This document shows positions 1 through 9,425 of a stretch of DNA of 64,000 bases, piece after piece (within the stretch, counting starts at the first letter, position 1; every line of letters begins with the position of its first letter). Position numbers and translations under genes: made by a program. The DNA comes from Micromonospora carbonacea (lineage in GTDB: Bacteria; Actinomycetota; Actinomycetes; Mycobacteriales; Micromonosporaceae). The notes below the pieces were generated by a model. That model worked only from the letters and a program-made list of their open reading frames with translations. It did no database searches and had not been told where the DNA came from. The DNA lies in assembly GCF_014205165.1 (NCBI RefSeq), contig NZ_JACHMZ010000001.1, positions 1,958,001-2,022,000 of the forward strand, read 5' to 3'.

Positions 1-1
1 C

Positions 2-337
2 GTGCACTTCACCAACTTCACGGTCCAGGGCAAAGCGGTCACCAGCCAGACCGATTCGGATGCGAGCTGGAACATCAACGCTTACGTCTCGAGCGTCACC
101 TTCTCCACGCCGCCCCCGACTACGGCGCCGCCGAGCCAGTCCGGTGCCTGCGAGGTGGGCTACACGATGAACTCCTGGAACGACGGGTTCACCGCCAGCA
201 TCCGGGACCGGCGACGGATATGGCGGATACGGATGCGTTCGAGTCATGGTCGGTCCGGGCGGGATCGCGTCCTGCCGGACCGGTGCGTCCACGTCGGCCA
301 CGGCACCTGGCAGCCCGTTCACAGCATGGAAACATAA
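2..337 (+). pseudogene. 3' part of a secreted carbohydrate-active protein with truncated CBM2-like module
   Basis: The reading frame enters from outside the window. About 40 residues resemble the last strands of a secreted beta-structured enzyme (HFTNFTVQGKAV). A Pro/Thr linker (STPPPTTAPPSQS) follows, then the opening of a family 2 carbohydrate-binding module (CEVGYTMNSWNDGFTASI), whose first Cys and NxW..GFTA pattern are typical. At about position 201 the similarity stops. The remaining frame to the stop at 335-337 is Arg-rich and looks non-native, and no other frame up to 569 continues a CBM2. I infer a frameshift or deletion that removed about 80 residues of the module. The upstream catalytic domain is outside the window, so its substrate is unknown. 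Confidence 0.6.
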
Positions 338-569
338 GAATTAATCTGGTTCTCCGCTCCTTTGTGGACCTTGGCGGTCGTCGATGTCATGCTCATGTGC
401 GAGCGTCTATCGTTGTCGTGCGAGGATGGGGAACGCCTGTGCTGCTTGGTTCGCCATCGACTTCGTCGCCGCCCGCGTGCGGCCGTCGGTGTGGGTTTGC
501 CGCCGGGGCTGACGGCCCGCGCCTCGTCGACGCCCCGATCCACGGCCAGAACGGGAAGGTGGCGGTCAC

Positions 570-1976
570 ATGAAGGTTCTCGTAATCGGTGGTGGTCCGG
601 CTGGGAGCACTGCGGCGACGGCAATGGCCCAGGCCGGACTCGACGTGCGGCTCATCGAGAGCGCCCACTTTCCGCGATACCATGTGGGTGAGTCGCTCAC
701 GCCGTCGTGCCGGGTGGTGCTGGATGCGATCGGCTTGTCGAAGATTGTCGATGACTACGGTTTCGTGAAGAAGAACGGAGGCGTCATCCACTGGGATGAC
801 GACCAGTGGGCGTTCGACTGGCACGAGCAGTCCGGGGTGCAGTCGTGGCAGGTGGATCGAAGCGAGTTCGACACGCTGCTGCTGGAGCACGCCCGCCAGA
901 ACGGGGTTGCCGTCACCACCGGCGTCACCGGTCGGTCGGTGCGGTTTGCCGACGGCCGACCAGTGGCCGTGGAGTGCTCCCCGGAGGACGGTGAGTCCTT
1001 CACCATAGATGATTTCGACTTTCTGATTGACGCCACCGGGCGTAACGGGCTGCTCAGCGCCCGTCACTTCGGCAACCGTGAGTCGCTGAGCAACCTACGG
1101 AATGTCGGCATCTGGGGCTACTGGACCGGTGCCAGCCTACTGCCCGACACGCCGACCGGAGGAATCAATATCATTTCCTCGCCAGAGGGTTGGTACTGGG
1201 TGATTCCGCTGGCCGGCGGGCGGATGAGTATCGGTTACGTCACCACCAAGGACGCCTTCGCCCGTGATCGTCACGAGCACCCGTCGTCGGATGAACTGTA
1301 CCGGCACCTGATCGCGGCATCGCCGACCGTGGCGGGCCTGACCGCAGGGGCGGCGTTCATCGGTAGTACGAGGGTCGAGACCGACTACTCGTACATCGCG
1401 GATCAGTTCTGCGGGCCAGGTTACGCGATCGTGGGTGACGCGGCGTGTTTCCTGGATCCGCTCTTGTCCACCGGCGTGCATCTCGCGCTCTACAGTGCTT
1501 TGACTGCGGCCGCGTGCCTCGCTTCGGTGGACCGTGGCGAGGTCAGCGAAACCGAGGCCCTCAGATTCTTCGAGTTTGCCTACCGTCGTGCGTACATGCG
1601 TCTCTTTGCGCTGGTGAGCATCATGTACGAGCGCTATCTCGGTAAGGACGGCTTCTTCCTCACGTCCGACCGGTTGATCGGAGACGAGCAACCCGCACAG
1701 GCGGAGGAAGGCGTTTCGTCCCGTTCCTTCGCGGAGATCATCGGTGGCCTTTCTGACCTGCGTGAGGCAGCCAACTCGTCCACCCGTGTCATCACCGATC
1801 AACTGCGGGAGGAGGCGGTGCGGGTGCAGATGCGGGCCGTACGCGCACCGGACTCCACTGGGCCCGACTTCACCCCGGTTCGCGGCAACCCTCTCTCCGA
1901 TGCGGAGTCGGCTGACTACCGCCTCGTCACCAGCCCGCAGCTAGGCCTCGAGCGGGTCCGTGAGCCACGTCCCTGA
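570..1976 (+). CDS. FAD-dependent halogenase (phenol/pyrrole halogenase type)
   Basis: A 468-residue flavoprotein predicted to chlorinate or brominate an aromatic or acyl-carrier-bound substrate using FADH2 from a separate flavin reductase. The N-terminus has the dinucleotide motif GGGPAGS (residues 8-14). The halogenase signature WYWVIP (WxWxIP) lies at residues 208-213, and a Lys pair within FVKKNGG (residues 67-68) sits where the family has its hypohalous-acid Lys. The second FAD motif is GDAACFLDPLLSTG. Length and sequence fit the CndH/PltA/ChlB4 branch better than the roughly 530-residue tryptophan 6/7-halogenases. The ATG at 570 has a GGAAGG site just upstream. No flavin reductase or biosynthetic gene is adjacent; the nearest candidate pathway is the PKS unit about 44 kb away. 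The 230 bp upstream hold no gene. A simple FAD monooxygenase is possible but less likely given WxWxIP. Confidence 0.8.
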   Translation: MKVLVIGGGPAGSTAATAMAQAGLDVRLIESAHFPRYHVGESLTPSCRVVLDAIGLSKIVDDYGFVKKNGGVIHWDDDQWAFDWHEQSGVQSWQVDRSEFDTLLLEHARQNGVAVTTGVTGRSVRFADGRPVAVECSPEDGESFTIDDFDFLIDATGRNGLLSARHFGNRESLSNLRNVGIWGYWTGASLLPDTPTGGINIISSPEGWYWVIPLAGGRMSIGYVTTKDAFARDRHEHPSSDELYRHLIAASPTVAGLTAGAAFIGSTRVETDYSYIADQFCGPGYAIVGDAACFLDPLLSTGVHLALYSALTAAACLASVDRGEVSETEALRFFEFAYRRAYMRLFALVSIMYERYLGKDGFFLTSDRLIGDEQPAQAEEGVSSRSFAEIIGGLSDLREAANSSTRVITDQLREEAVRVQMRAVRAPDSTGPDFTPVRGNPLSDAESADYRLVTSPQLGLERVREPRP

Positions 1977-2117
1977 ACTCGGCAAAGGTCGCTCTTCCTC
2001 CTGGCCTCGACGATCCGCGCCGGACGCGGGCTCGCCGGACAAGGCAGGTCTGCGCCTGCCGTGGAGGTCGGACGTGCCGACTGCGCGAACCTGTCTCGTG
2101 GTCGCGTAGCTGATCGT

Positions 2118-2147
2118 GGTTGCCCCGGCCGTGCGGCCGGGGCAACC
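2118..2147. terminator. Bidirectional hairpin terminator
   Basis: A perfect 14-bp inverted repeat (GGTTGCCCCGGCCG / CGGCCGGGGCAACC) with a 2-nt centre (effectively a 13-bp stem with a 4-nt loop). It lies in the 431-bp convergent gap (1977-2407) between the halogenase and the GH71/99-like gene. There is no long U tract, as is usual in actinomycetes. The rest of the gap contains no convincing gene. Confidence 0.75.
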
Positions 2148-2407
2148 TGAGGGCCGTGCGGCCAGGGTGACCTGGGGTCCGTGCGGGATGTGGACGCCGG
2201 GTTGTGCCGGCCCGCTGACCGCGACCGGCCGAACAACCTCTGGCACCCCCTCGACGGGCCCGGCGGGCACGACTACGGCGCACGAGGCGACCGTCGCCCG
2301 TCGTCCCCGGGCTGCCGAACGCCCGTGGTGGCTCGGCGGAATGCGCGCCAGGGGCGAAGCGCGGCGGAGCACCTGGTTGCCTCGTCGGCCGGGTCGGTGC
2401 CGACCGT

Positions 2408-4525
2408 TCAGGCGGCATACACCTCCAGCCGGGAGAGCTGGCCCGCGGGCCAGCCGGTGTTGCCGGTGATGTGGACCCGGACGTACCGCCGCGAGGTGGC
2501 GGCGAAGGAGACGGTCACCTGGTTGCCGGTGGCCGGGTCGAAGACCCGACCGGCCGGGGCGACGATCGTCTGCCAGGTGGTGCCGTCGGTGCTGCCTTGG
2601 ATCGAGAGAGTCTGGGTACGCGTCGCCCAGGCGGCCGACGGTGGCAGCCCGAGCACCACCCGGCCGACCGGGCTGGCCGAGCCGAGATCCACCTGCACCC
2701 ACTGCGGGAACGTGCCACCGACGCTCTCCCAGTAGCTGTGGGCGTCACCGTCGACCACGTTTCCGCCAACGTACCCCTGGGTGTGGCTGCTCGTCGCGGT
2801 CGGTCGGCCCCGGGCCAGGTCGGTCGCGGGAGGCGGCGGGGCGGTGGTCGCGTACACCTCGACCTGGGCGAGCTGCGCCGACGGCCAGCCGGTGTTGCCG
2901 GTGACCGTCACCCGGACGTGCCGGGCGGTGGTGGTCGGCACGGTGACGGTCGCGGTGTTGCCGGTGCCCGGGTCGAAGCGGACCGCGGTCGCCGCGACGA
3001 GCGTGGTGAAGGTCGCGCCGTCGGTGCTGCCCTGCACCGACAGGGTCTGGATCCGGGCCCCCCAGCCGTCCGGCAGGGCGAGGACGAGCCGGGACACCGG
3101 ATGGGCCGCGCCGAGGTCGACCTGCCACCACTGGGGGAAGACGCCGTTGGTGGACTCCCAGTAGCTGGACCGGTCGCCGTCGACCGCGTTGCCGGCGGTG
3201 AACGGGCCGTTCTGGCTGCTGGCGCTGGTCGGGCGGCCGGCGGCGAGGTTGCCCCCGGGTGGTGGCGGCGTGCCCACCACCGGTGGGGTCGGCCGGACCG
3301 CGGTGAGGGCGAGCTGGCCCTTGAGCATCCGGCCACCGTCGGCGGTGATCCGCAGGTAGTAGTCGGCGGAGCAGAAGGTGCCGTCCTCGTCGAGGGACCG
3401 GATGCCGACGCCGGCCGGCGTGGTCGCCTGCGTCTCGCTGGTCTTGGCGATCTGGTTGCCCTCGTTGTACTCGTCGAACATCGACACGTAGAGACCCTGC
3501 GCGCCCAGCCGGACCATGTTGTAGAGGTGCCGCCAGTAGAAGTCGCCGTGGCGGCGGTGCCCGGAGGAGAGGTCGCCCGGCATCACGCAGGGTTGGTAGT
3601 CGATGCCGTGGGCGGCGCAGTCGGCCAGGTCGGGGACGTTGACGTTCGTGTGGAACCAGTCCAGCCCGTCCAGCGTGCCGGTCCGCCCGACCATCCACGG
3701 CGAGAGCATGTGGAAGGCGTGGTAGACCTCGGAGAACCCGGGCCGGGAGTCGTTGATGCCCTGCCGCCAGTACGTCGGCACGCCGCCGATGACGTAACAG
3801 CCCTGGGCCTTGAACCACTGCACCACGTCCAGGCAGGGTGCCGGGGCGAACGGGCGGCCGTCGTCGTTGAAGCCGAACCCCCAGATGCACACCGCCGGCT
3901 TGCCGTTCTGCCGCGCGTACGCCGGGGAGGCGGTGTGCGCGGACATCTTCGTCGTCCAGTCCTCCTTGATCTGGGACTGCATGGACGTCCAACCGGTGAC
4001 GTCGTACATGATGTAGAACCTGCGGCCGTGCCGTTCGGCGGCGTCGCGGACCTTGACCGTCATCGCGTCGCGGGTCGGCCCCTCGTCGCCGACCGGGTTG
4101 AACCGCTGTAACGCGGCGGTGTCGCAGCCGTGGTCGCGCATCCACCGGAAGTGGGTGTCGACGGTCTGCTGGTCGTAGGAGGAGAAGAGCTGTGCCGGCT
4201 GGCCGTTGCCGAGCGCCGGGTAGGCGGTGGCGTAGCCGTGCGGGTACTCCCGCATGTCGGGCCAGGACACGATGGTCGTGTTGTTCGGTGACGGTGGCTG
4301 GAACCGGTCCCGGCCCCAGTGCCACCAGCCGCCGATCGGCGCGCTGTCGCCCGGGCAGCTGAACCAACCCTGGTAGCCGACGGTGATCTTGCCGACCACG
4401 TCGCCCGGCGGGCTGGCTGCGGCGGCCGACGCGGTACCGCCCGGCAGCAGGTCGCGGGGCGGGACGGCGGCCAGCGCGGTGCCGGCCGCCACGGCTCCGA
4501 TGAGCGTACGGCGGGTGAGTCCCAT
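2408..4525 (-). CDS. Secreted GH71/99-like glycoside hydrolase with two F5/8C (CBM32) modules
   Basis: A 705-residue exported enzyme. The ATG at 4525 is preceded by AGAGGAGG and opens a twin-arginine signal (GLTRRTLIG, hydrophobic stretch, AAAASP cleavage zone near residues 35-40). Residues of about 40-410 resemble the GH71/GH99-like clan: KITVGYQGWFSCPGD at the start, DHGCDTAALQRF, FYIMYDVTGW, and late acidic motifs around MFDEYNEGNQ. GH71 enzymes are mainly fungal alpha-1,3-glucanases and GH99 are endo-alpha-mannosidases; bacterial members of this intermediate group are mostly uncharacterised. Two discoidin/F5/8C modules follow (about 426-565 and 572-705), each with the NLAxGRP...YWES pattern shared by the neighbouring GH87 proteins. 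A separate hairpin lies between it and the GH87 gene upstream. Context suggests action on the same alpha-glucan as its neighbours; the exact linkage is inference. Confidence 0.75.
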   Translation of the reverse strand: MGLTRRTLIGAVAAGTALAAVPPRDLLPGGTASAAAASPPGDVVGKITVGYQGWFSCPGDSAPIGGWWHWGRDRFQPPSPNNTTIVSWPDMREYPHGYATAYPALGNGQPAQLFSSYDQQTVDTHFRWMRDHGCDTAALQRFNPVGDEGPTRDAMTVKVRDAAERHGRRFYIMYDVTGWTSMQSQIKEDWTTKMSAHTASPAYARQNGKPAVCIWGFGFNDDGRPFAPAPCLDVVQWFKAQGCYVIGGVPTYWRQGINDSRPGFSEVYHAFHMLSPWMVGRTGTLDGLDWFHTNVNVPDLADCAAHGIDYQPCVMPGDLSSGHRRHGDFYWRHLYNMVRLGAQGLYVSMFDEYNEGNQIAKTSETQATTPAGVGIRSLDEDGTFCSADYYLRITADGGRMLKGQLALTAVRPTPPVVGTPPPPGGNLAAGRPTSASSQNGPFTAGNAVDGDRSSYWESTNGVFPQWWQVDLGAAHPVSRLVLALPDGWGARIQTLSVQGSTDGATFTTLVAATAVRFDPGTGNTATVTVPTTTARHVRVTVTGNTGWPSAQLAQVEVYATTAPPPPATDLARGRPTATSSHTQGYVGGNVVDGDAHSYWESVGGTFPQWVQVDLGSASPVGRVVLGLPPSAAWATRTQTLSIQGSTDGTTWQTIVAPAGRVFDPATGNQVTVSFAATSRRYVRVHITGNTGWPAGQLSRLEVYAA

Positions 4526-4587
4526 GGCGATGCCTCCTCTTGAGGGCTGGGAGGAGCGGACGGTCGGTGGTGCGGGCGGGTGGGGCT

Positions 4588-4631
4588 CGACGTGGGATGT
4601 CACCGTCGGCGAGTGGCGACATCCCACGTCG
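4588..4631 (-). terminator. Hairpin terminator after the first GH87 gene
   Basis: Perfect 14-bp arms (CGACGTGGGATGTC / GACATCCCACGTCG) separated by 16 nt, between the stop of the GH87 gene (4645) and the RBS of the GH71/99-like gene (4525). It should limit read-through, so the two enzymes may be transcribed separately. Confidence 0.7.
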
Positions 4632-4644
4632 GGGATCGGCGGGC

Positions 4645-7600
4645 TCAGCCGCCGGTGATGGAGAAGCTCGATCCGGGTTGCGTGACGATGTGGCCGTCGG
4701 CCGAGTTGGTGATGGTGACGTTGGTCAGCCGGGCGTTGCCGCGGGCACCGGCCATCGCCAGGATGCCGGCACCGTGGTTCGACTTGTCGATCTTCACGTT
4801 GGTGATCGCGACGTTCGGCATGTTGCCGCCGCCGGTCTTGAACTGGATGCCGTCGTAGGTCGAGTCGTGGATCTCGGTGTCGCGGATGGTGACGCCGGTG
4901 ATGTCGGAACCGGCCGGGAACAGGGTGATCGCGCCGAACTCCTGGTCCTCGTTCCAGAAGACGCCGCCGCACCGGTGGAGCGCGTTGTTGGCGATCAGCG
5001 TCGTGCCCGAGAAGGGCAGCGGGCTGTGGTCCGTCGCCAGCATGATGCCCGGGTAGTTCATCGTGTCGTAGATCAGGTTGTTCTCGATGGTGTTGCCGTA
5101 GCCGCCGTAGATCGCGATGCCGTTCGCCCGCCAGGGCAACTGGACGGTGTTGTTGACGAAGTGGTTGTCGTGCGCGACGTCCACCGACGGGTCCTTGACG
5201 CGGGGGTTGGCCCAGACGGCCAGGGCGTCGTCACCGGTGGTACGGAACGACGAGTTGAACACGCGCGAGTTGCGGGTGCCGTTGGAGAAGTTGATGCCGT
5301 CGGCGTAGGTGTTGCGGATCCGCATGCCGCTGAACTCGAGGCCGTCCCCGGGGTTCCAGTACGCCGGGGTGTCCGAGTAGTCCCGGCCGACCCAGGCGCC
5401 GACGTTGACGTGTTCGATCCAGACGTTGCTGATCTTCGTGTTCCGGCCGAGCCGTCCGTTGATCCCGTGGCCGCGGTGGGCCCGGTTGGTCGTCATGCCG
5501 AAGATGGCGAGGTCCGAGATCTGGGTGTTGTCGTCGATGTCGAAGCCGACGTTGCCCTCGTGCGGGTGGTTGATGTTGCCCACCACGTTCTGTGGCTCGG
5601 TCAGGGTGTAGAGCTGGGAGTGCCACATGCCGGCACCCCGGATGGTGACGTTGCGGATGCCCTGCTGGTTGTACTGCCCACGGGTCGGGTCCGGCGAGAG
5701 GATCTTCTGCTCCTGCCGCCACTGACCGGCCGGGATCCAGACGCAGCCGATGACGCCGTTCTGGTCGTCGGTCACGGCCCGCTGGATGGCGGCGGTGTCG
5801 TCGAGCCCGTCGTTGGGCACCGCCCCGTAGGACGTGATCGAGGTGCACTCGGCCGGCTTGCTGGCCGGGGGAGCCACCTGCTCCAGGTCGATGAGATCGA
5901 TGATGTAGAACGCCGCCGTGTCGGCGGCGTCCCGCTGGAGCCGGAACCGGGTGCCGGCCGGGTAGGACTGGGCCAGCAGCGCGTGCGACTCGTCGAACAA
6001 CCGCCGCGCGTCGGCCTGCGGGGTGTTGGTCAACGACTCGGTGTCGTCGGTGGTGCCGTAGAGCCAGCTGTGCCTCGACGAGAGGGTCACCTTCTGCACG
6101 AACGTGTCGTTGACGTAGAGGCTGAGGCTGGCGGTGATGCCGCCGCCGTTCGGGGCGTCCGGGATGGAGTTGCGCACCACGATCGAGTTGGCCGGGTTGG
6201 TCGAGGTGAACTCCACGAACTGCCCGGTGCTGGTCAGCCGCACCGACTTGCGCCCGGAGGACTCGGTGCCGAAGTTGGTGTGCCCGAACGTGCGCAGCGG
6301 GTCGGCCTCGATCAGGGTGCCCTGGTAACGGGCGGCCTCGGCCTCGTATTCGACCCACGGCGTCGCCGCGCCGCGCCCCACCACGATCGACCGGGTGAAC
6401 GAGTTGTTGGACTCGTTGGTCTCGGCGACGACGTTGGTGGCGTCGGCGGTGGCGGTGAGGATGGCTCCCCCGGCCGTGGCGGTCCACGTGCCGCTGATCG
6501 CCACGGTGACGGTGGCACCGGCGGCCACGGTGGCGGTGGTGCCGGTCAGCGTGGTGCCGCCCACCACGAGCCGGGTGACCGACGAGGCGGTGGTGCCGGT
6601 GATCCCGCGGTTGCGGACCGCCACGGTGAACGTGACCGCCGCCCCGACCGGCGGGTTCGACGGGGTGGAGCTGATGTCCACGACCTGGAGGTCGGGGCCG
6701 GGCGCCTGGGTGACCACCAGGTCGGTGGACGCGGTGAAGGTGTTGTTGTCGTTGTTCTGCTCGGCGACCGTGTTGGCCGGGTCGACCACCGCCGAGACGC
6801 GGTAGCTGCCCATCGGCTGCGTCCCGATGGTCGCCGTGACGGTGGCCGAGGCGCCGGCGGCGAGCGCACCCACCGGAGCGCTGCCCACCACCGTGCCGCC
6901 CAGCCTGAAGTCCACCTTCGTCGCGCCCGCGACGGCGGTGCCCGCGTTGCGGACCGTGGCCGACAGCGTGACCGGAGTGGCCTCGCTCGGCGTGGCCGGG
7001 GTCCAGCTCGCCGTGGTGACCACCAGGTCGGGGTTCGGTGCCCAGGTGCCCCGCACCTGGAGGTCGGCGACCTGCCCGCCCGGCGCGCCGGTGTTGCCGA
7101 GGAACCTCAGTTGCAGGTCGGCCACCCGGCCGGTGACCGGGATCGTCACCGTGTTCTGGTTGCCCGACGGGCTGAAGGAGTAGGCGGCGGCGGCCTTCAG
7201 CGAGGTGAAGCCGCCGGCCGTGTCGGTGCGGCCCAGGACCTCGAGGTTCTGCGTACGGGGGCCCCAGGCCGGATCCGGGTTGAGCTTGATCACGACCGCC
7301 GTGAGGTCGGCGCCCGCGCCCAGCTTCACGGTGAGGGTGGCCGGGAACCCGGCGGACTCCCAGTACGAAGTGGGGCTGCTGTCGTTGGCGTTGGCCGCGA
7401 CGAAGGAGAACGTCGACGACGACGCCTCGATCGGCTTGCCGGCGGCCAGGTTCGTGCCACCGGGATCACCCGGATCGCCGGGGCCGCCGCCCGCCCCGTA
7501 GATCTCGAACTCGGCGACCTGGGCGGCGGGCCAGCCGGTGTTGCCGGTGACGTGCACCCGTACGTACCGCACGCTGGCCGCGGCGAAGTCGACGGTGACG

Positions 7601-8007
7601 GTGTTGGTGGAGGCCGGGTCGAACACCCGACCGGCCGACGCGGAGAGCGTGCCGAAGCTGCTGCCGTCGGTGCTGCCCTGGACGGAGAGGGTCTGCGTCC
7701 GGGTGCCCCAGTCGGTCGGGGGCAGCTTCAGCTTCACCTGGTCGACGCTGACGCTGCCGCCCAGGTCGATCTGGATCCACTGCGGGAACGCGTGGGACGG
7801 GCTCTCCCAGTAGGTGTGTTGGTTGCCGTCGTTGACGTTGGCCGCGACGTAGGGGCCGTTGGCCCCGCTCGCCGCGGCCGGTCGGCCGGCGGCCAGGTTG
7901 GGCCCGCCGGCCGCGAGCGCCGGGGTGGGCGCGAGGGCCGCGCCGCCGAGCAGCGCGACCGCGAGGAAGCCGCCGACCAGCAGTCTGCGGAGTCGGGTAC
8001 GTGTCAT
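4645..8007 (-). CDS. Secreted multi-modular GH87-type alpha-1,3-glucanase/mycodextranase (paralog 1)
   Basis: A 1120-residue exported protein. The ATG at 8007 has AGGAAGG upstream and a Sec signal ending near ALAAGG (residues 30-35). Modules in order: F5/8C (about 36-165), F5/8C (178-320), two CARDB beta-sandwiches (322-545), a CBM6/35-like domain starting VEYEAEAARYQG (560-700), then a right-handed beta-helix (715-1120) opening with SYGAVPNDGLDDTAAIQ. In the helix the acidic residues D903, D926 and D927 (ADGINF...TGDDAL) have the D-x22-DD spacing of the catalytic aspartates in characterised GH87 enzymes. Agl-KA-type alpha-1,3-glucanases have a similar discoidin/CBM6/catalytic build. I infer endo-cleavage of fungal or oral-type alpha-1,3-glucan, or of mixed 1,3/1,4 nigeran. 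A pectate-lyase-like beta-helix of other specificity is the alternative. Confidence 0.75.
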   Translation of the reverse strand: MTRTRLRRLLVGGFLAVALLGGAALAPTPALAAGGPNLAAGRPAAASGANGPYVAANVNDGNQHTYWESPSHAFPQWIQIDLGGSVSVDQVKLKLPPTDWGTRTQTLSVQGSTDGSSFGTLSASAGRVFDPASTNTVTVDFAAASVRYVRVHVTGNTGWPAAQVAEFEIYGAGGGPGDPGDPGGTNLAAGKPIEASSSTFSFVAANANDSSPTSYWESAGFPATLTVKLGAGADLTAVVIKLNPDPAWGPRTQNLEVLGRTDTAGGFTSLKAAAAYSFSPSGNQNTVTIPVTGRVADLQLRFLGNTGAPGGQVADLQVRGTWAPNPDLVVTTASWTPATPSEATPVTLSATVRNAGTAVAGATKVDFRLGGTVVGSAPVGALAAGASATVTATIGTQPMGSYRVSAVVDPANTVAEQNNDNNTFTASTDLVVTQAPGPDLQVVDISSTPSNPPVGAAVTFTVAVRNRGITGTTASSVTRLVVGGTTLTGTTATVAAGATVTVAISGTWTATAGGAILTATADATNVVAETNESNNSFTRSIVVGRGAATPWVEYEAEAARYQGTLIEADPLRTFGHTNFGTESSGRKSVRLTSTGQFVEFTSTNPANSIVVRNSIPDAPNGGGITASLSLYVNDTFVQKVTLSSRHSWLYGTTDDTESLTNTPQADARRLFDESHALLAQSYPAGTRFRLQRDAADTAAFYIIDLIDLEQVAPPASKPAECTSITSYGAVPNDGLDDTAAIQRAVTDDQNGVIGCVWIPAGQWRQEQKILSPDPTRGQYNQQGIRNVTIRGAGMWHSQLYTLTEPQNVVGNINHPHEGNVGFDIDDNTQISDLAIFGMTTNRAHRGHGINGRLGRNTKISNVWIEHVNVGAWVGRDYSDTPAYWNPGDGLEFSGMRIRNTYADGINFSNGTRNSRVFNSSFRTTGDDALAVWANPRVKDPSVDVAHDNHFVNNTVQLPWRANGIAIYGGYGNTIENNLIYDTMNYPGIMLATDHSPLPFSGTTLIANNALHRCGGVFWNEDQEFGAITLFPAGSDITGVTIRDTEIHDSTYDGIQFKTGGGNMPNVAITNVKIDKSNHGAGILAMAGARGNARLTNVTITNSADGHIVTQPGSSFSITGG

Positions 8008-8383
8008 GACGTCCTTCCTGGAGCACGACAGAGGTCCGGGCCAGCGGCGACAAGCGGGCCCGGGCACCGGGCGGCGCACCGTACGCTGCGCTGCGTGGGA
8101 GCTGGGCGGGCTGCGTCGGCGGTGAGGCCCGTTCCGCGACGGTGTGACTCACGCTTATTACGACGGTTGGCGCAGAGATTGCGCCCTTCCGTCGACTTCT
8201 TTCAGCACGATGGGTCTCAATGTTTCAGACCGAATACGGATTCGTCAATGGTCGAGGTCGTGCGGCCCGTGGTCCGCGCGGGCTGCGGGGCGGCTCCGGC
8301 GGTCGGCGGCGGTCGGCCGGGCGTTGACGTGAGACGTCAGCGGGCAGCTCTTTCTTGCAGGAAGGGTGCAGTACCATCACGGC
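8008..8383. other. Divergent promoter region between the GH87 gene and the lacI-type gene
   Basis: 376 bp without a convincing gene. It is AT-richer between about 8150 and 8250, holds the candidate operator at 8231-8244, and must carry the promoters for both flanking genes; I could not assign -35/-10 boxes with confidence. Confidence 0.5.
8231..8244. promoter_or_regulatory. Inverted repeat, candidate LacI-family operator
   Basis: CGAAT-ACGG-ATTCG, flanked by GA..TC that partly extend the symmetry. It lies between the divergent GH87 and lacI-type genes. Size and position suit a LacI-family dimer, but the sequence is not a known consensus and I saw no second copy upstream of the importer operon. 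Confidence 0.35.
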
Positions 8384-9385
8384 GTGACGAAGCGACTGAC
8401 CGAGGTGGCGAAGAAGGCCGGCGTCAGCGAGGCCACCGTCAGCCGGGTGCTCAACAGTCGCGGCGGCGTCTCCGAGGCAACCCGCACCGCGGTGCTCACG
8501 GCACTGGACGTGCTGGGCTACGAGCGGCCGACCAAGCTGCGCGGGGAACGGGCCCGCCTGGTCGGGCTGGTGCTCCCGGAGTTGCAGAATCCGATCTTCC
8601 CGGCGCTGGCCGAGGTGGTCACCGGTTCGCTGGCCCAACGCGGCTACACCCCCGCGCTCTGCGCCCGGACGATCGGCGGCATCTCCGAGGCGGACTACGT
8701 CGAGATGCTCCTCGACCACCAGGTCTCCGGCGTCGTCTTCGCCGGCGGTTCGTACGCGCTGGCCGACGCGTCGCACGACCACTACCGGCGGCTGACCGAC
8801 CGGGGGCTGCCGGTGGTGCTGGTCAACGCCGGGGTGGACACGCTCGACTTCCCCCGGGTCTCCACCGACGACGCGGTCGCGGTGGAGCAGGCGTACGGGC
8901 ACCTGCGGTCGCTCGGGCACGGTCGGATCGGCATGGTGCTGGGCCCCGAGGGGCACGTGCCGTCCCGGCGCAAGTTGGACGCGATGGTCCGGGCGGCGGG
9001 CTGGGCGGACGACACGGACTGCGTCGAGCGCTCCAGTTTCTCCATGGAGGGGGCGCGGGTCGCCGCGGCCCGGCTGATCGAGCGTGGCGTGACCGGCATC
9101 GTCTGCGCCAGCGACGTGCTGGCCCTGGGCGCGATCCGGGCCGCCCGGCGACTGGGCCGGGCGGTGCCGACCGACGTGTCGGTGGTGGGTTTCGACGACT
9201 CCGCGTTCATGACCTGCACCGACCCGCCGTTGACCACGGTGCGGCAGCCGATCGAGACGATGGGGCAGGCCGCGGTGGACCTGCTGGTCACCCAGATCGA
9301 GGGAGCCGGAGTGCTCCACGACGAGCTGCTCTTCGAGCCCGAGCTGGTGGTGCGCGGCTCCACCGCCCCCGCCCCGGGGCGCTGA
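8384..9385 (+). CDS. LacI-family transcriptional regulator of the alpha-glucan locus
   Basis: A 333-residue repressor when started at the GTG at 8384. It has the LacI helix-turn-helix at the extreme N-terminus (LTEVAKKAGVSEATVSRVLN) followed by a periplasmic-binding-protein-like effector domain ending LTTVRQPIETMGQAAVDLL. An in-frame GTG at 8366 abuts the purine-rich AGGAAGG and would leave no spacing; 8384 leaves about 18 nt. I prefer 8384 because family members begin immediately before the HTH. It sits between the divergent GH87 gene and the importer/alpha-glucosidase operon, so it most likely represses these until an imported oligosaccharide (for example a nigero- or malto-type sugar) binds. 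The effector is inference. Confidence 0.85.
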   Translation: MTKRLTEVAKKAGVSEATVSRVLNSRGGVSEATRTAVLTALDVLGYERPTKLRGERARLVGLVLPELQNPIFPALAEVVTGSLAQRGYTPALCARTIGGISEADYVEMLLDHQVSGVVFAGGSYALADASHDHYRRLTDRGLPVVLVNAGVDTLDFPRVSTDDAVAVEQAYGHLRSLGHGRIGMVLGPEGHVPSRRKLDAMVRAAGWADDTDCVERSSFSMEGARVAAARLIERGVTGIVCASDVLALGAIRAARRLGRAVPTDVSVVGFDDSAFMTCTDPPLTTVRQPIETMGQAAVDLLVTQIEGAGVLHDELLFEPELVVRGSTAPAPGR

Positions 9386-9425
9386 CCCGCCCCACCCGCC
9401 CCACCCGCTGACCCGCCCCACCCGC
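9381..9425 (+). repeat. 19-bp direct repeat overlapping the lacI-type stop codon
   Basis: The 19-mer GCTGACCCGCCCCACCCGC occurs at 9381-9399 and again at 9407-9425, with a shorter CCCGCCCCACC unit between. C-rich low-complexity sequence; the first copy includes the stop codon of the regulator. Confidence 0.7.

Noticed and set aside
1977..2407. Arg/Pro-rich minus-strand frames in the convergent gap after the halogenase
   Set aside because: No start with RBS and no protein-like composition.
4540..9411. 1623-codon open frame on the plus strand opposite the GH87 gene
   Set aside because: Val/Arg/Gly-rich composition without domains; an antisense frame kept open by high GC.
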